Shown: piece by piece, positions 1-5,789 of the stretch
Numbering within the stretch: position 1 is the stretch's first letter
How the letters are laid out: each line of letters starts with the position of its first letter
Source: an uncultured Prevotella sp.
GTDB taxonomy: Bacteria; Bacteroidota; Bacteroidia; Bacteroidales; Bacteroidaceae
NCBI GenBank assembly: GCA_900543155.1
Contig: UQQN01000059.1
Location: 1 to 14,974, forward strand
Direction: 5' to 3'
DNA: 14,974 nt
Translations under genes and position numbers: made by a program
The notes under the pieces: generated by a model
Databases searched by the model: none
Told to the model about the DNA's origin: nothing
The model's input: the letters and a program-made list of their open reading frames with translations, nothing else

Positions 1-186
1 AAAGCGACTATCAGAATTTTAGAAATTTAAAATCAGAATTTTTAGAACCACCCTATATCAATGATGCAATAAAATTGCAACTTTGCGTCAAGAGGTTTAA
101 TGCACAAGCAAAATTCCCTTAACACTTATTATGCCGCCTAATGCAAGTTTTTTTGCTACAAAACATGGATATCACAAGATTTATTT
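1..186. other. AT-rich non-coding leader upstream of bamD
   Basis: No reading frame here looks like a gene. The stretch is AT-rich and carries an imperfect direct repeat: ATCAGAATTTTAGAA at 10-24 and the same sequence with one extra T at 32-47. A box CAACTTTG at about 78-85 is one base off the Bacteroidetes -7 consensus, but I see no partner that makes it convincing. The upstream gene, if any, ends outside the window. Confidence 0.5.
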
Positions 187-187
187 A

Positions 188-195
188 TAACTTTG
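188..195 (+). promoter_or_regulatory. -7 promoter box for the bamD operon
   Basis: TAACTTTG matches the Bacteroidetes -7 consensus TAnnTTTG at every fixed base. No good TTG -33 box lies 19-21 bp upstream, the nearest being ATGG near 165-168. Transcription would start around 200-202, giving a leader of only about 10 nt before the bamD ATG at 211. The short leader and missing -33 box keep confidence moderate. Confidence 0.4.
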
Positions 196-210
196 CCCCA
201 AATTTGAGTT

Positions 211-1062
211 ATGAAACAATATTTTCTTGCCATACTAAGCATCGTGATAATCTGTACAACCGCTTGTACGGACTATAATCAAGTGCTCAAAACACAAGAC
301 TACGAATATAAGTATGAAGCCGCAAAAGCATGTTATGCCGAGGGCTACTACAACCGTGCAGCCACTTTGCTACAAGATGTGCTATCGGTTTTAAAAGGTA
401 CTGACCAAGGAGAAGAATCTCTCTACTTGGCAGGACTTAGCAACATGAAAGCACACAACTATGAAGCGGCAAGTACCATCTTCAAAAAATATTATCAAAC
501 TTATCCGCGCGGAAAATACGTAGAAGAAGCACGTTTTAACTGCGGAAAGTCTCTCTATCAATTAACTCCAGAACCCAAACTCGACCAAACAGACACGTTC
601 AACGCTGTTACAGAGTTTCAGAATTTTATTGAGCTTTTCCCTGAAAGCAAATTGCGCCCTGCAGCTCAAAATATGATCTTTAAGTTGCAAGACAAATTGG
701 TTGAAAAGGAATATCTCTCTGCCAAGCTCTACTACGATTTGGGCGCATATATTGGCAATGGCGCAAACGGCAACTATGGCGCTTGCATCGTTACTGCCGA
801 AAATGCAATTAAAGACTACCCTTACACTTCGCGCCGTGAGGATTTTGCAATCTTGATTCTTCGTGCAAAATTCCAATTGGCACAATTCAGCGTAGAGGGA
901 AAGAAAGAAGAACGCTATCACAATGCCATCGATGAGTATTATGGCTTTGTAACAGAATTTCCTGAGTCGAAATATATGAAAGAGGCGCAAGGACTGTTTG
1001 CTAAAGCTAAAAAATACGTGGTTAACACTGACGATGACACAGCCGACAGCGCAAGCAACTAA
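211..1062 (+). CDS. bamD: BamD outer-membrane assembly lipoprotein
   Basis: Predicted BamD, the TPR lipoprotein of the BAM complex that folds beta-barrel proteins into the outer membrane from its periplasmic face. The 283-residue product starts with a type II signal peptide: Lys2, a hydrophobic run at about residues 4-15, then a lipobox ending TTAC with the lipidated Cys at residue 19. The rest is helical with TPR-like spacing, including the segments around YEAASTIFKKYYQTYPRGKY and FQNFIELFPESKLRPAAQ, where the alternating 'YP/FP..S/GKY' turns are typical of BamD/YfiO. Length matches Bacteroidetes BamD (about 270-290). The ATG at 211 is the first that gives a complete signal peptide. It is followed 76 bp later by the omega-like gene, an arrangement common in Bacteroidales, so the two are probably cotranscribed. 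The acidic C-terminal tail (DDDTADS) is unremarkable. Confidence 0.9.
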   Translation: MKQYFLAILSIVIICTTACTDYNQVLKTQDYEYKYEAAKACYAEGYYNRAATLLQDVLSVLKGTDQGEESLYLAGLSNMKAHNYEAASTIFKKYYQTYPRGKYVEEARFNCGKSLYQLTPEPKLDQTDTFNAVTEFQNFIELFPESKLRPAAQNMIFKLQDKLVEKEYLSAKLYYDLGAYIGNGANGNYGACIVTAENAIKDYPYTSRREDFAILILRAKFQLAQFSVEGKKEERYHNAIDEYYGFVTEFPESKYMKEAQGLFAKAKKYVVNTDDDTADSASN

Positions 1063-1138
1063 AAATGCCTTCCGACATAACAACATAAGGAAGAATTCTC
1101 AAAAAACTTGAATACAAAAGTAAAACTTATTACACATA

Positions 1139-1483
1139 ATGGATTACAAGAAAAGTAAAGCACCTACCAACACGGTAACACACAATTTGATGGACTTTTG
1201 CGACGGCACTAACAACATCTACGAAAGCGTAGCAATTATGTCGAAGCGTGCCAACCAAATTGCCGTTCAAATGAAGGAAGACCTCTCAAAGAAATTGAAG
1301 GAGTTCGCCTCTACTAACGACAACTTGGAGGAAGTGTTTGAAAACCGTGAACAAATTGAGATTTCGCGCTACTACGAAAAGCTCCCGAAGCCCACACTCA
1401 TTGCAGCCGACGAATTCTTGCATCACAACATTTACTTCCGCAATCCTGCCAAGGACAAAGACAACTTGAGCTCAGAAGCATGA
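1139..1483 (+). CDS. rpoZ: RNA polymerase omega-like subunit (Bacteroidetes RpoZ)
   Basis: Small 114-residue protein recognised as the Bacteroidetes omega subunit (RpoZ/Rpb6 family), which binds beta-prime and assists RNA polymerase assembly. The diagnostic segment is NIYESVAIMSKRANQIAVQM at about residues 26-45, which aligns with the omega motif 'NRYELVLVAAKRARQL'. The remainder is charged and helical, with KPTLIAADEFLHH near the C-terminus, a stretch seen in the Bacteroidetes forms. It lacks the exact N-terminal ARVTVEDA motif of proteobacterial omega, so annotation pipelines often leave it as a hypothetical protein or DUF. The stop TGA overlaps the ATG of the next gene (ATGA, 1480-1483), which indicates translational coupling with the DUF4293 gene. 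It sits directly after bamD. Confidence 0.8.
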   Translation: MDYKKSKAPTNTVTHNLMDFCDGTNNIYESVAIMSKRANQIAVQMKEDLSKKLKEFASTNDNLEEVFENREQIEISRYYEKLPKPTLIAADEFLHHNIYFRNPAKDKDNLSSEA

Positions 1484-1944
1484 TTCAACGTATTCAAAGC
1501 ATATACCTCGTATTGGCCGGGATATTTCCGGCCTTTACCTTTTCCGTGCCATTAGTTTGCTTCACTAGCCAAGACGCTAACAAATGGTTCACCATTAACA
1601 GCTTAGGCTACGACGCTACTCTCTTCCCTGAAATGGCAGGTCGACACCCTTATGGCATGCTTGTTTTTGCTGCTTTGGCAGTAATCTTGAGTTGGGTAGC
1701 TATCTTCGCCTTTAAAAACCGCAAAAAGCAAATCAAGCTCGTTAACTGGGCTATCACTTGCAATGTGGTGTGGATTGTTGCAGCCATTGGCTATAGCTTC
1801 TTTGTAAGTAGCCGCACTGCCACAAGCATTAGCCCCGAGTTAGGACTCTGCTTCCCTATCTTGGCTTTGATTACACAATTCTTGGCAAAACATGCCATAA
1901 AACGCGACGAAGCCTTGGTACGTGCCGCAGACAGAATCAGATAA
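1480..1944 (+). CDS. DUF4293 family four-helix membrane protein
   Basis: A 154-residue integral membrane protein of the DUF4293 family, which is largely confined to Bacteroidetes and has no established function. Four hydrophobic segments are visible: about residues 7-28 (IYLVLAGIFPAFTFSVPLVC), 58-78 (GMLVFAALAVILSWVAIFAF), 87-110 (WAITCNVVWIVAAIGYSFFV) and 119-136 (ELGLCFPILALITQFLA). The C-terminus RDEALVRAADRIR is a conserved feature of the family as I know it. The N-terminus MIQRIQSIYL is also typical. The gene starts inside the omega stop codon (4-bp overlap), so it is almost certainly made from the same message. Any functional link to RNA polymerase or BAM is only inferred from position. 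Confidence 0.8.
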   Translation: MIQRIQSIYLVLAGIFPAFTFSVPLVCFTSQDANKWFTINSLGYDATLFPEMAGRHPYGMLVFAALAVILSWVAIFAFKNRKKQIKLVNWAITCNVVWIVAAIGYSFFVSSRTATSISPELGLCFPILALITQFLAKHAIKRDEALVRAADRIR

Positions 1945-1962
1945 CTAATTTAAAGTTTGGAG

Positions 1963-2026
1963 TTTTAGAAAGAAAAGGAATTTTGCCACACGAAATGGCT
2001 CACAAGTTCTTTTTTACCTTCTAAAA
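1963..2026 (+). terminator. Imperfect hairpin between DUF4293 gene and ssb
   Basis: TTTTAGAA at 1963-1970 is the exact reverse complement of TTCTAAAA at 2019-2026. The arms extend inwards weakly through A-rich and T-rich tracts with mismatches and wobbles. The loop is long (over 30 nt) and the right arm is followed by only a short T run (2027-2030). It may be a weak terminator for the bamD operon or simply AT-rich chance. Confidence 0.25.
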
Positions 2027-2059
2027 TTTTGAATAATCACCCTTAACGCTTATACTACC

Positions 2060-2533
2060 ATGTCACTCAACAAAGTTATGCTTATCGGAAACGTGGGCAA
2101 GGACCCCGAAATCCGCTATTTAGATCAAGGTGTTTGTACAGCACAAATTAGTTTGGCTACCTCAACACCAGGTTACACATTGCAAAACGGAACTGCTGTT
2201 CCTGAACGCACTGAATGGCATTCAGTGTATTTGTGGAGAAGATTGGCTGAAGTGGTAGAGCGATACGTGCACAAAGGAGATAAACTCTATATTGAAGGTG
2301 AATTGCGTTATCGCACATTTACCGACAAAAAAGGGTTTAATCACAAGGTGACCGAAATTTGGGCTAGCAACATGGAAATGCTTACTCCGAAACCACAAAG
2401 TGCCAATGTAGCACCCACACCAGGAGTAGCACCCACTGTGGCAACACAAACACCACAAAATCCGTTCCCAAGTACTGCACAGACAGCTGCTACCAACGGA
2501 ACGGTTGATCCACAGGATAAGTGCCCGTTTTAA
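2060..2533 (+). CDS. ssb: Single-stranded DNA-binding protein
   Basis: SSB coats single-stranded DNA in replication, recombination and repair. The 157-residue protein opens with the canonical OB-fold start MSLNKVMLIGNVGKDPEIRY. It continues with TEWHSVYLWRRLAEVVERYV and HKGDKLYIEGELRYRTF, all core SSB motifs, up to about residue 112. Residues about 113-147 form a flexible Pro/Thr/Ala/Gln-rich linker. The tail is DPQDKCPF: the terminal Pro-Phe is kept, but the usual run of acidic residues (as in DDDIPF) is reduced to two Asp, with a Lys in between. That is unusual for a general SSB, because this tail normally recruits partner proteins. The genome may encode another SSB. No clear promoter was found; the gene lies 115 bp after the DUF4293 gene and is followed by a hairpin. 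Confidence 0.92.
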   Translation: MSLNKVMLIGNVGKDPEIRYLDQGVCTAQISLATSTPGYTLQNGTAVPERTEWHSVYLWRRLAEVVERYVHKGDKLYIEGELRYRTFTDKKGFNHKVTEIWASNMEMLTPKPQSANVAPTPGVAPTVATQTPQNPFPSTAQTAATNGTVDPQDKCPF

Positions 2534-2540
2534 AAAATAA

Positions 2541-2592
2541 GAGCGTGTAGCACGTGAAGCTTTCAAAAAAAGCCCAAACGTATTACACGCTC
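2541..2592 (+). terminator. Hairpin after ssb
   Basis: GAGCGTGTA at 2541-2549 pairs perfectly with TACACGCTC at 2584-2592. A second small stem (GCTTT/AAAGC) can form within the loop around 2559-2573. It begins 7 bp after the ssb stop. The following run CTTTTG is short, so termination may be partial. The structure contains the upstream GTG at 2554 that could otherwise be taken as the start of the next gene. Confidence 0.5.
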
Positions 2593-2619
2593 CTTTTGCG
2601 AACTTTACACAACGCAAGT

Positions 2620-3288
2620 ATGTTTGTCAGCGTTTTCGAACAGTTACTCGAACTTAAACCTCTAACAACTATAAGTCCTGAACCCAAAGTGTTTGTTTGG
2701 ACACACCAACTCACACCCGAAGCCATCATACATTTAGCACACACTTATCTGCCTGCATGGATGGTAGAAAACGAAATAGCAAACTTTAATGGCAAACGCT
2801 TGGTTGAACGCTTGTCGGTAAGGCTCATGTTTAACCAATTACTTGGAGCAGATGCAGCCATTAACTATGAAGAAAATGGTAGACCTTACTTAACAAGTCG
2901 CAATGCAGAGATTGGAATTTCTCACACAAAGAATGCTTATGCCGTGAGTTTGGCAAACACACGACATGGGCTCGACATTGAACAATGGGGTTGTAAAGCA
3001 CTAAAGGTGAAAAGCATGTTTGTGAATGATATCGAAGCATGCCTACTCTCCCCCACTACACCCTTAGCGTGCTCTACCGAAGATGCTGCTACCATTTTGT
3101 GGAGTGCAAAAGAAGCGGCTTATAAATTCAAGAGCATTGCAGGACTGTCGTTTAAACAAGACATAGAACTGACAGTTCTGTCAGACAAACAATTTGAGGT
3201 GTCATTTCCGAACCATCCATCTCAACAAGCACAAATTGCGTGTAAAAAGCTCGACTCTTGCGTGGTTACTTGCTGCAAGAACATTTAG
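2620..3288 (+). CDS. 4'-phosphopantetheinyl transferase family protein
   Basis: Predicted phosphopantetheinyl transferase, which moves the 4'-phosphopantetheine arm of coenzyme A onto a serine of carrier proteins (acyl, aryl or peptidyl). Diagnostic motifs are GISHTKNAYAV, then the Mg2+-binding GLDIE (Asp119 and Glu121) and WSAKEAAYK (residues 161-169), matching the family pattern W-S/A-x-K-E-A/S-x-x-K. At 222 residues it is Sfp-like in length rather than AcpS-like. An in-frame GTG at 2554 would add 22 residues, but it lies inside the hairpin after ssb and encodes no conserved sequence, so I chose the ATG at 2620. No biosynthetic cluster is nearby, so the substrate is probably a housekeeping or unlinked carrier protein. 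The Cys-rich C-terminus (residues VVTCCKNI) is odd but may be neutral. Confidence 0.82.
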   Translation: MFVSVFEQLLELKPLTTISPEPKVFVWTHQLTPEAIIHLAHTYLPAWMVENEIANFNGKRLVERLSVRLMFNQLLGADAAINYEENGRPYLTSRNAEIGISHTKNAYAVSLANTRHGLDIEQWGCKALKVKSMFVNDIEACLLSPTTPLACSTEDAATILWSAKEAAYKFKSIAGLSFKQDIELTVLSDKQFEVSFPNHPSQQAQIACKKLDSCVVTCCKNI

Positions 3289-3291
3289 CAT

Positions 3292-3334
3292 AATGTTTTT
3301 AAAAAGCATTCTAAAAGCATTCTAAAAGCATTTA
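3292..3334 (+). repeat. Hairpin plus three tandem 11-bp repeats
   Basis: AATGTTTTT at 3292-3300 can fold against AAAAAGCATT at 3301-3310, giving a small AT-rich hairpin 4 bp after the transferase stop. It runs into three head-to-tail copies of an 11-mer: AAAAGCATTCT at 3302-3312 and 3313-3323, and AAAAGCATTTA at 3324-3334. The array ends 3 bp before the -33 box of the next promoter. It could act as a weak terminator or a binding site for a regulator; neither is demonstrated. Confidence 0.5.
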
Positions 3335-3337
3335 CCC

Positions 3338-3367
3338 TTGCATAAGGCTTCCACGCCATTAACTTTA
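3338..3367 (+). promoter_or_regulatory. Bacteroidetes-type promoter for the ABC-F gene
   Basis: TTG at 3338-3340, a 19-bp spacer, then TAACTTTA at 3360-3367, which matches TAnnTTTG except for the last base. The spacing is ideal for the Bacteroidetes primary sigma factor. The expected start near 3374 gives a leader of about 23 nt before the ATG at 3397. Confidence 0.6.
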
Positions 3368-3396
3368 ACCCCGAAAAATAACAACAACACACAGAT

Positions 3397-5016
3397 ATGA
3401 TTACAGTATCCAACTTGGCCATTCAGTTTGGCAAACGAATTCTTTACCAGGACGTGAACATGAAGTTCACAAACGGAAACATCTACGGTATTATCGGTGC
3501 AAACGGTGCTGGTAAGTCAACCTTACTCAAAGCCATCTCGGGCGAACTCGATCCCACTAAAGGTAGAGTAGAAATGGGACCTGGCGAGCGTCTCTCTGTG
3601 CTCAGTCAGGACCACTTTAAGTATGACGAATTTACTGTATTGAATACTGTGCTGATGGGTCACACCACCATGTGGCAGGTTATGAAAGAGCGCGAGGAAC
3701 TTTACTCTAAAGCCGACTTTACCGACGAAGATGGTATTAAAGTGGCAGAATTAGAGGATAAGTTTGCTCAAATGGGTGGATACAACGCAGAAAACGATGC
3801 TGCTACCTTGCTCAGCGGCTTGGGTATCAAAGAAAAGCTCCATAACAAACTTATGAGTGAGCTTAGCGGTAAAGAGAAGGTGCGCGTTATGTTGGCACAA
3901 GCTCTCTTTGGCGAACCCGATAACTTGTTGCTCGATGAGCCTACCAATGACCTTGACCTTGAAACCGTAGAATGGCTCGAAGAATATTTGGGCAACTTTG
4001 AACATACCGTGCTCGTTGTAAGCCACGACCGTCACTTCTTGGACCAAGTATGTACACACACAGTGGATATTGACTTTGGCAAGGTAACTCTCTTCTCGGG
4101 TAACTACTCGTTCTGGTATGAATCATCACAGCTCGCTTTGCGTCAGGCTCAAAACCAAAAGCAGAAGGCTGAGGAAAAGAAGAAGGAATTGGAAGAGTTT
4201 ATTCGCCGTTTCTCTGCCAACGTGGCAAAGAGTAAGCAAACTACAAGCCGTAAAAAGATGCTCGAGAAACTCAATGTTGAAGAAATTAAACCTTCTACAC
4301 GTAAGTATCCGGGTATTATCTTCCAAATGGATCGCGACCCAGGTAACCAAATTCTTGAGGTTAACGACTTGAAGGCAACTCTCGAAGATGGTACCGTGCT
4401 CTTTGATAAACTCAACTTCACAGTTGAAAAAGACGAGAAGATTGTGTTCTTAAGTCACGACCCTCGTGCCATGACTGCTTTGTTCGAAATTATCAATGGC
4501 AATGCTAAACCTGCAAGTGGTTCTTTTAAATGGGGTGTTACTATTACTACTGCTTACTTGCCCCTTGACAACACTTCATTCTTTAACACGGATATGGACA
4601 TGCTTACATGGCTCAGTCAGTATGGCGAAGGTAACGATGTATATTTCAAGGCTTTCTTGGGACGTATGCTCTTTAAGGACGAGGATATTCAAAAGAAGGT
4701 TAGCGTGCTCTCGGGTGGTGAAAAGATGCGTTGTATGATTGCTCGTATGCAATTGCGTAACGCAAACTGCTTGATTTTGGACACACCGACCAATCACCTC
4801 GATATGGAAAGTATTCAAGCATTTAACAACAACTTGAAACTCTTTAAGGGTAACATTCTCTTCTCAAGCCACGACCACGAATTTATTAACACCGTGGCAA
4901 ACCGTATCATCGAACTTACTCCGAACGGAACCATCGACAAACTGATGTCTTATGAGGATTACATACACGATGAACGCGTAAAAGAGCTTAAAGCAAAACT
5001 TTATGGTGCTGAATAA
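3397..5016 (+). CDS. ABC-F family ATPase (YbiT/YkpA-like), degenerate second site
   Basis: A soluble 539-residue protein with two ATP-binding cassettes and no membrane segments, the ABC-F architecture of ribosome-associated ATPases. Sequence style and length are close to E. coli YbiT (about 530) and Firmicute YkpA. Cassette 1 is complete: Walker A GANGAGKST (34-42), signature LSGKE (156-160), Walker B and catalytic Glu LLLDEPTND (Asp180, Glu181) and SHD switch (209-211). A charged coiled-coil linker follows (about 250-310, with FIRRFSANVAKSKQTTSRKK). Cassette 2 lacks the P-loop: where GxxGxGKST is expected there is LSHDPRAMTA (352-361). Its signature LSGGE (438-442) is intact, but Walker B reads LILDTPTNHLD, with Thr463 in place of the catalytic Glu. 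Only one composite site is therefore likely to hydrolyse ATP normally. To my knowledge the missing second P-loop recurs in this subfamily. Its exact role (translation factor or antibiotic protection) cannot be read from sequence. Confidence 0.88.
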   Translation: MITVSNLAIQFGKRILYQDVNMKFTNGNIYGIIGANGAGKSTLLKAISGELDPTKGRVEMGPGERLSVLSQDHFKYDEFTVLNTVLMGHTTMWQVMKEREELYSKADFTDEDGIKVAELEDKFAQMGGYNAENDAATLLSGLGIKEKLHNKLMSELSGKEKVRVMLAQALFGEPDNLLLDEPTNDLDLETVEWLEEYLGNFEHTVLVVSHDRHFLDQVCTHTVDIDFGKVTLFSGNYSFWYESSQLALRQAQNQKQKAEEKKKELEEFIRRFSANVAKSKQTTSRKKMLEKLNVEEIKPSTRKYPGIIFQMDRDPGNQILEVNDLKATLEDGTVLFDKLNFTVEKDEKIVFLSHDPRAMTALFEIINGNAKPASGSFKWGVTITTAYLPLDNTSFFNTDMDMLTWLSQYGEGNDVYFKAFLGRMLFKDEDIQKKVSVLSGGEKMRCMIARMQLRNANCLILDTPTNHLDMESIQAFNNNLKLFKGNILFSSHDHEFINTVANRIIELTPNGTIDKLMSYEDYIHDERVKELKAKLYGAE

Positions 5017-5030
5017 GAACCATAAGGATA

Positions 5031-5094
5031 AATGTTTTTAATACCGCATTGAATAAATGGCATAATATTTGCATAAGAATATGTTAAAAACATT
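5031..5094. promoter_or_regulatory. Inverted repeat upstream of grpE
   Basis: AATGTTTTTA at 5031-5040 is exactly repeated in inverse at 5085-5094 (TAAAAACATT). Pairing extends to 13 bp (5031-5043 with 5082-5094) with one G-T wobble. The 38-bp interior holds ATAATATTTGCAT, which is near the -7 consensus but wrongly spaced. The right arm ends 11 bp before the grpE ATG. It may be an operator for a heat-shock regulator or an mRNA structure. No CIRCE element (TTAGCACTC-N9-GAGTGCTAA) is present. Confidence 0.35.
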
Positions 5095-5105
5095 CTCACG
5101 CAAAA

Positions 5106-5675
5106 ATGAAAGAAAAAGAAGAAGAAAAAAAGATGCAAGAGAAACAGCAACAAGCTGAAACTCAAGCTACTGAACAGAATAACGAACATACAGAACAGCA
5201 AGAACAGGCTGAAATGACGGATGCTGAAAAATTGGCAGCCGCTAACGAGGAAATTGCCCAACTGAAAGACAAATACTTGCGTCAGGTGGCAGAATTTGAC
5301 AACTACCGCAAGCGCACACTGAAAGAAAAGACTGAACTCATTCTGAATGGTGGCGAAAAGGTGTTGGGTGCACTACTCCCCGTGCTCGACGACTTGGATC
5401 GTGCTGTGGCTAACATTGCCAAAAGCGACGATGTGAAAACGCTGAAAGAAGGGGTTGATTTGATTCTTGACAAATTGACCAAAACTCTTGCTACACAAGG
5501 TTTGCAGAAAATGGAAACCATTGGCAAGGAGTTTGACACTGACTTCCATGAAGCGGTAGCACTTATTCCTGCACCTGAGGAATCAAAAAAGAATCATGTA
5601 ATAGACTGCGTGCAGCCTGGATACATGCTCAACGATAAAGTGATCCGACACGCTAAAGTTGTGGTTGGACAATAA
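5106..5675 (+). CDS. grpE: GrpE nucleotide-exchange factor
   Basis: GrpE is the cytoplasmic exchange factor that releases ADP from DnaK and so drives the folding cycle with DnaJ. The 189-residue product has a very charged, low-complexity N-terminus (about 1-40, rich in Glu, Lys, Gln). A long coiled coil follows (about 41-85, with LAAANEEIAQLKDKYLRQVA and EFDNYRKRTLKEK), then a four-helix and beta-wing region. The C-terminal signature is clear: FDTDFHEAVALIP, then DCVQPGYMLNDKVIRHAKVV. Length is normal. The ATG at 5106 is the first in the frame; the extended acidic/basic leader is common in GrpE, though initiation a few codons later cannot be excluded. dnaJ follows 114 bp downstream, separated by a strong hairpin. 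dnaK and hrcA are not in this window. Confidence 0.93.
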   Translation: MKEKEEEKKMQEKQQQAETQATEQNNEHTEQQEQAEMTDAEKLAAANEEIAQLKDKYLRQVAEFDNYRKRTLKEKTELILNGGEKVLGALLPVLDDLDRAVANIAKSDDVKTLKEGVDLILDKLTKTLATQGLQKMETIGKEFDTDFHEAVALIPAPEESKKNHVIDCVQPGYMLNDKVIRHAKVVVGQ

Positions 5676-5691
5676 AAAGATTGGCTAATAC

Positions 5692-5733
5692 TTAGGGCTA
5701 TAGAATGTGATACTACGCATTCTATAACCCTAA
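5692..5733 (+). promoter_or_regulatory. Strong hairpin in the grpE-dnaJ intergenic region
   Basis: TTAGGGCTATAGAATG (5692-5707) pairs with CATTCTATAACCCTAA (5718-5733) at 15 of 16 positions, with a 10-nt loop. Sixteen bases separate it from the grpE stop. No T run follows (AGGTGTTTCT), so it is not a typical intrinsic terminator. It may stabilise or process the grpE-dnaJ message or act as a partial attenuator. A second small palindrome, ATGTTTGAAACAT, lies at 5748-5760. Confidence 0.6.
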
Positions 5734-5789
5734 AGGTGTTTCTATAAATGTTTGAAACATCTTATACGCATTAACTCAAACCCTACACA

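Noticed and set aside
562..1086. 174-residue open frame antisense to bamD
   Set aside because: Fully overlaps a well-supported lipoprotein gene; its hydrophobic, Cys-rich composition mirrors the sense codons and shows no recognisable domain.
2619..2626. TATGTTTG as a promoter for the phosphopantetheinyl transferase gene
   Set aside because: It matches TAnnTTTG but includes the chosen start codon, so transcription would begin inside the gene; no TTG lies at the right distance.
5017..5105. CIRCE/HrcA operator before grpE
   Set aside because: I looked for TTAGCACTC and GAGTGCTAA halves and found neither.
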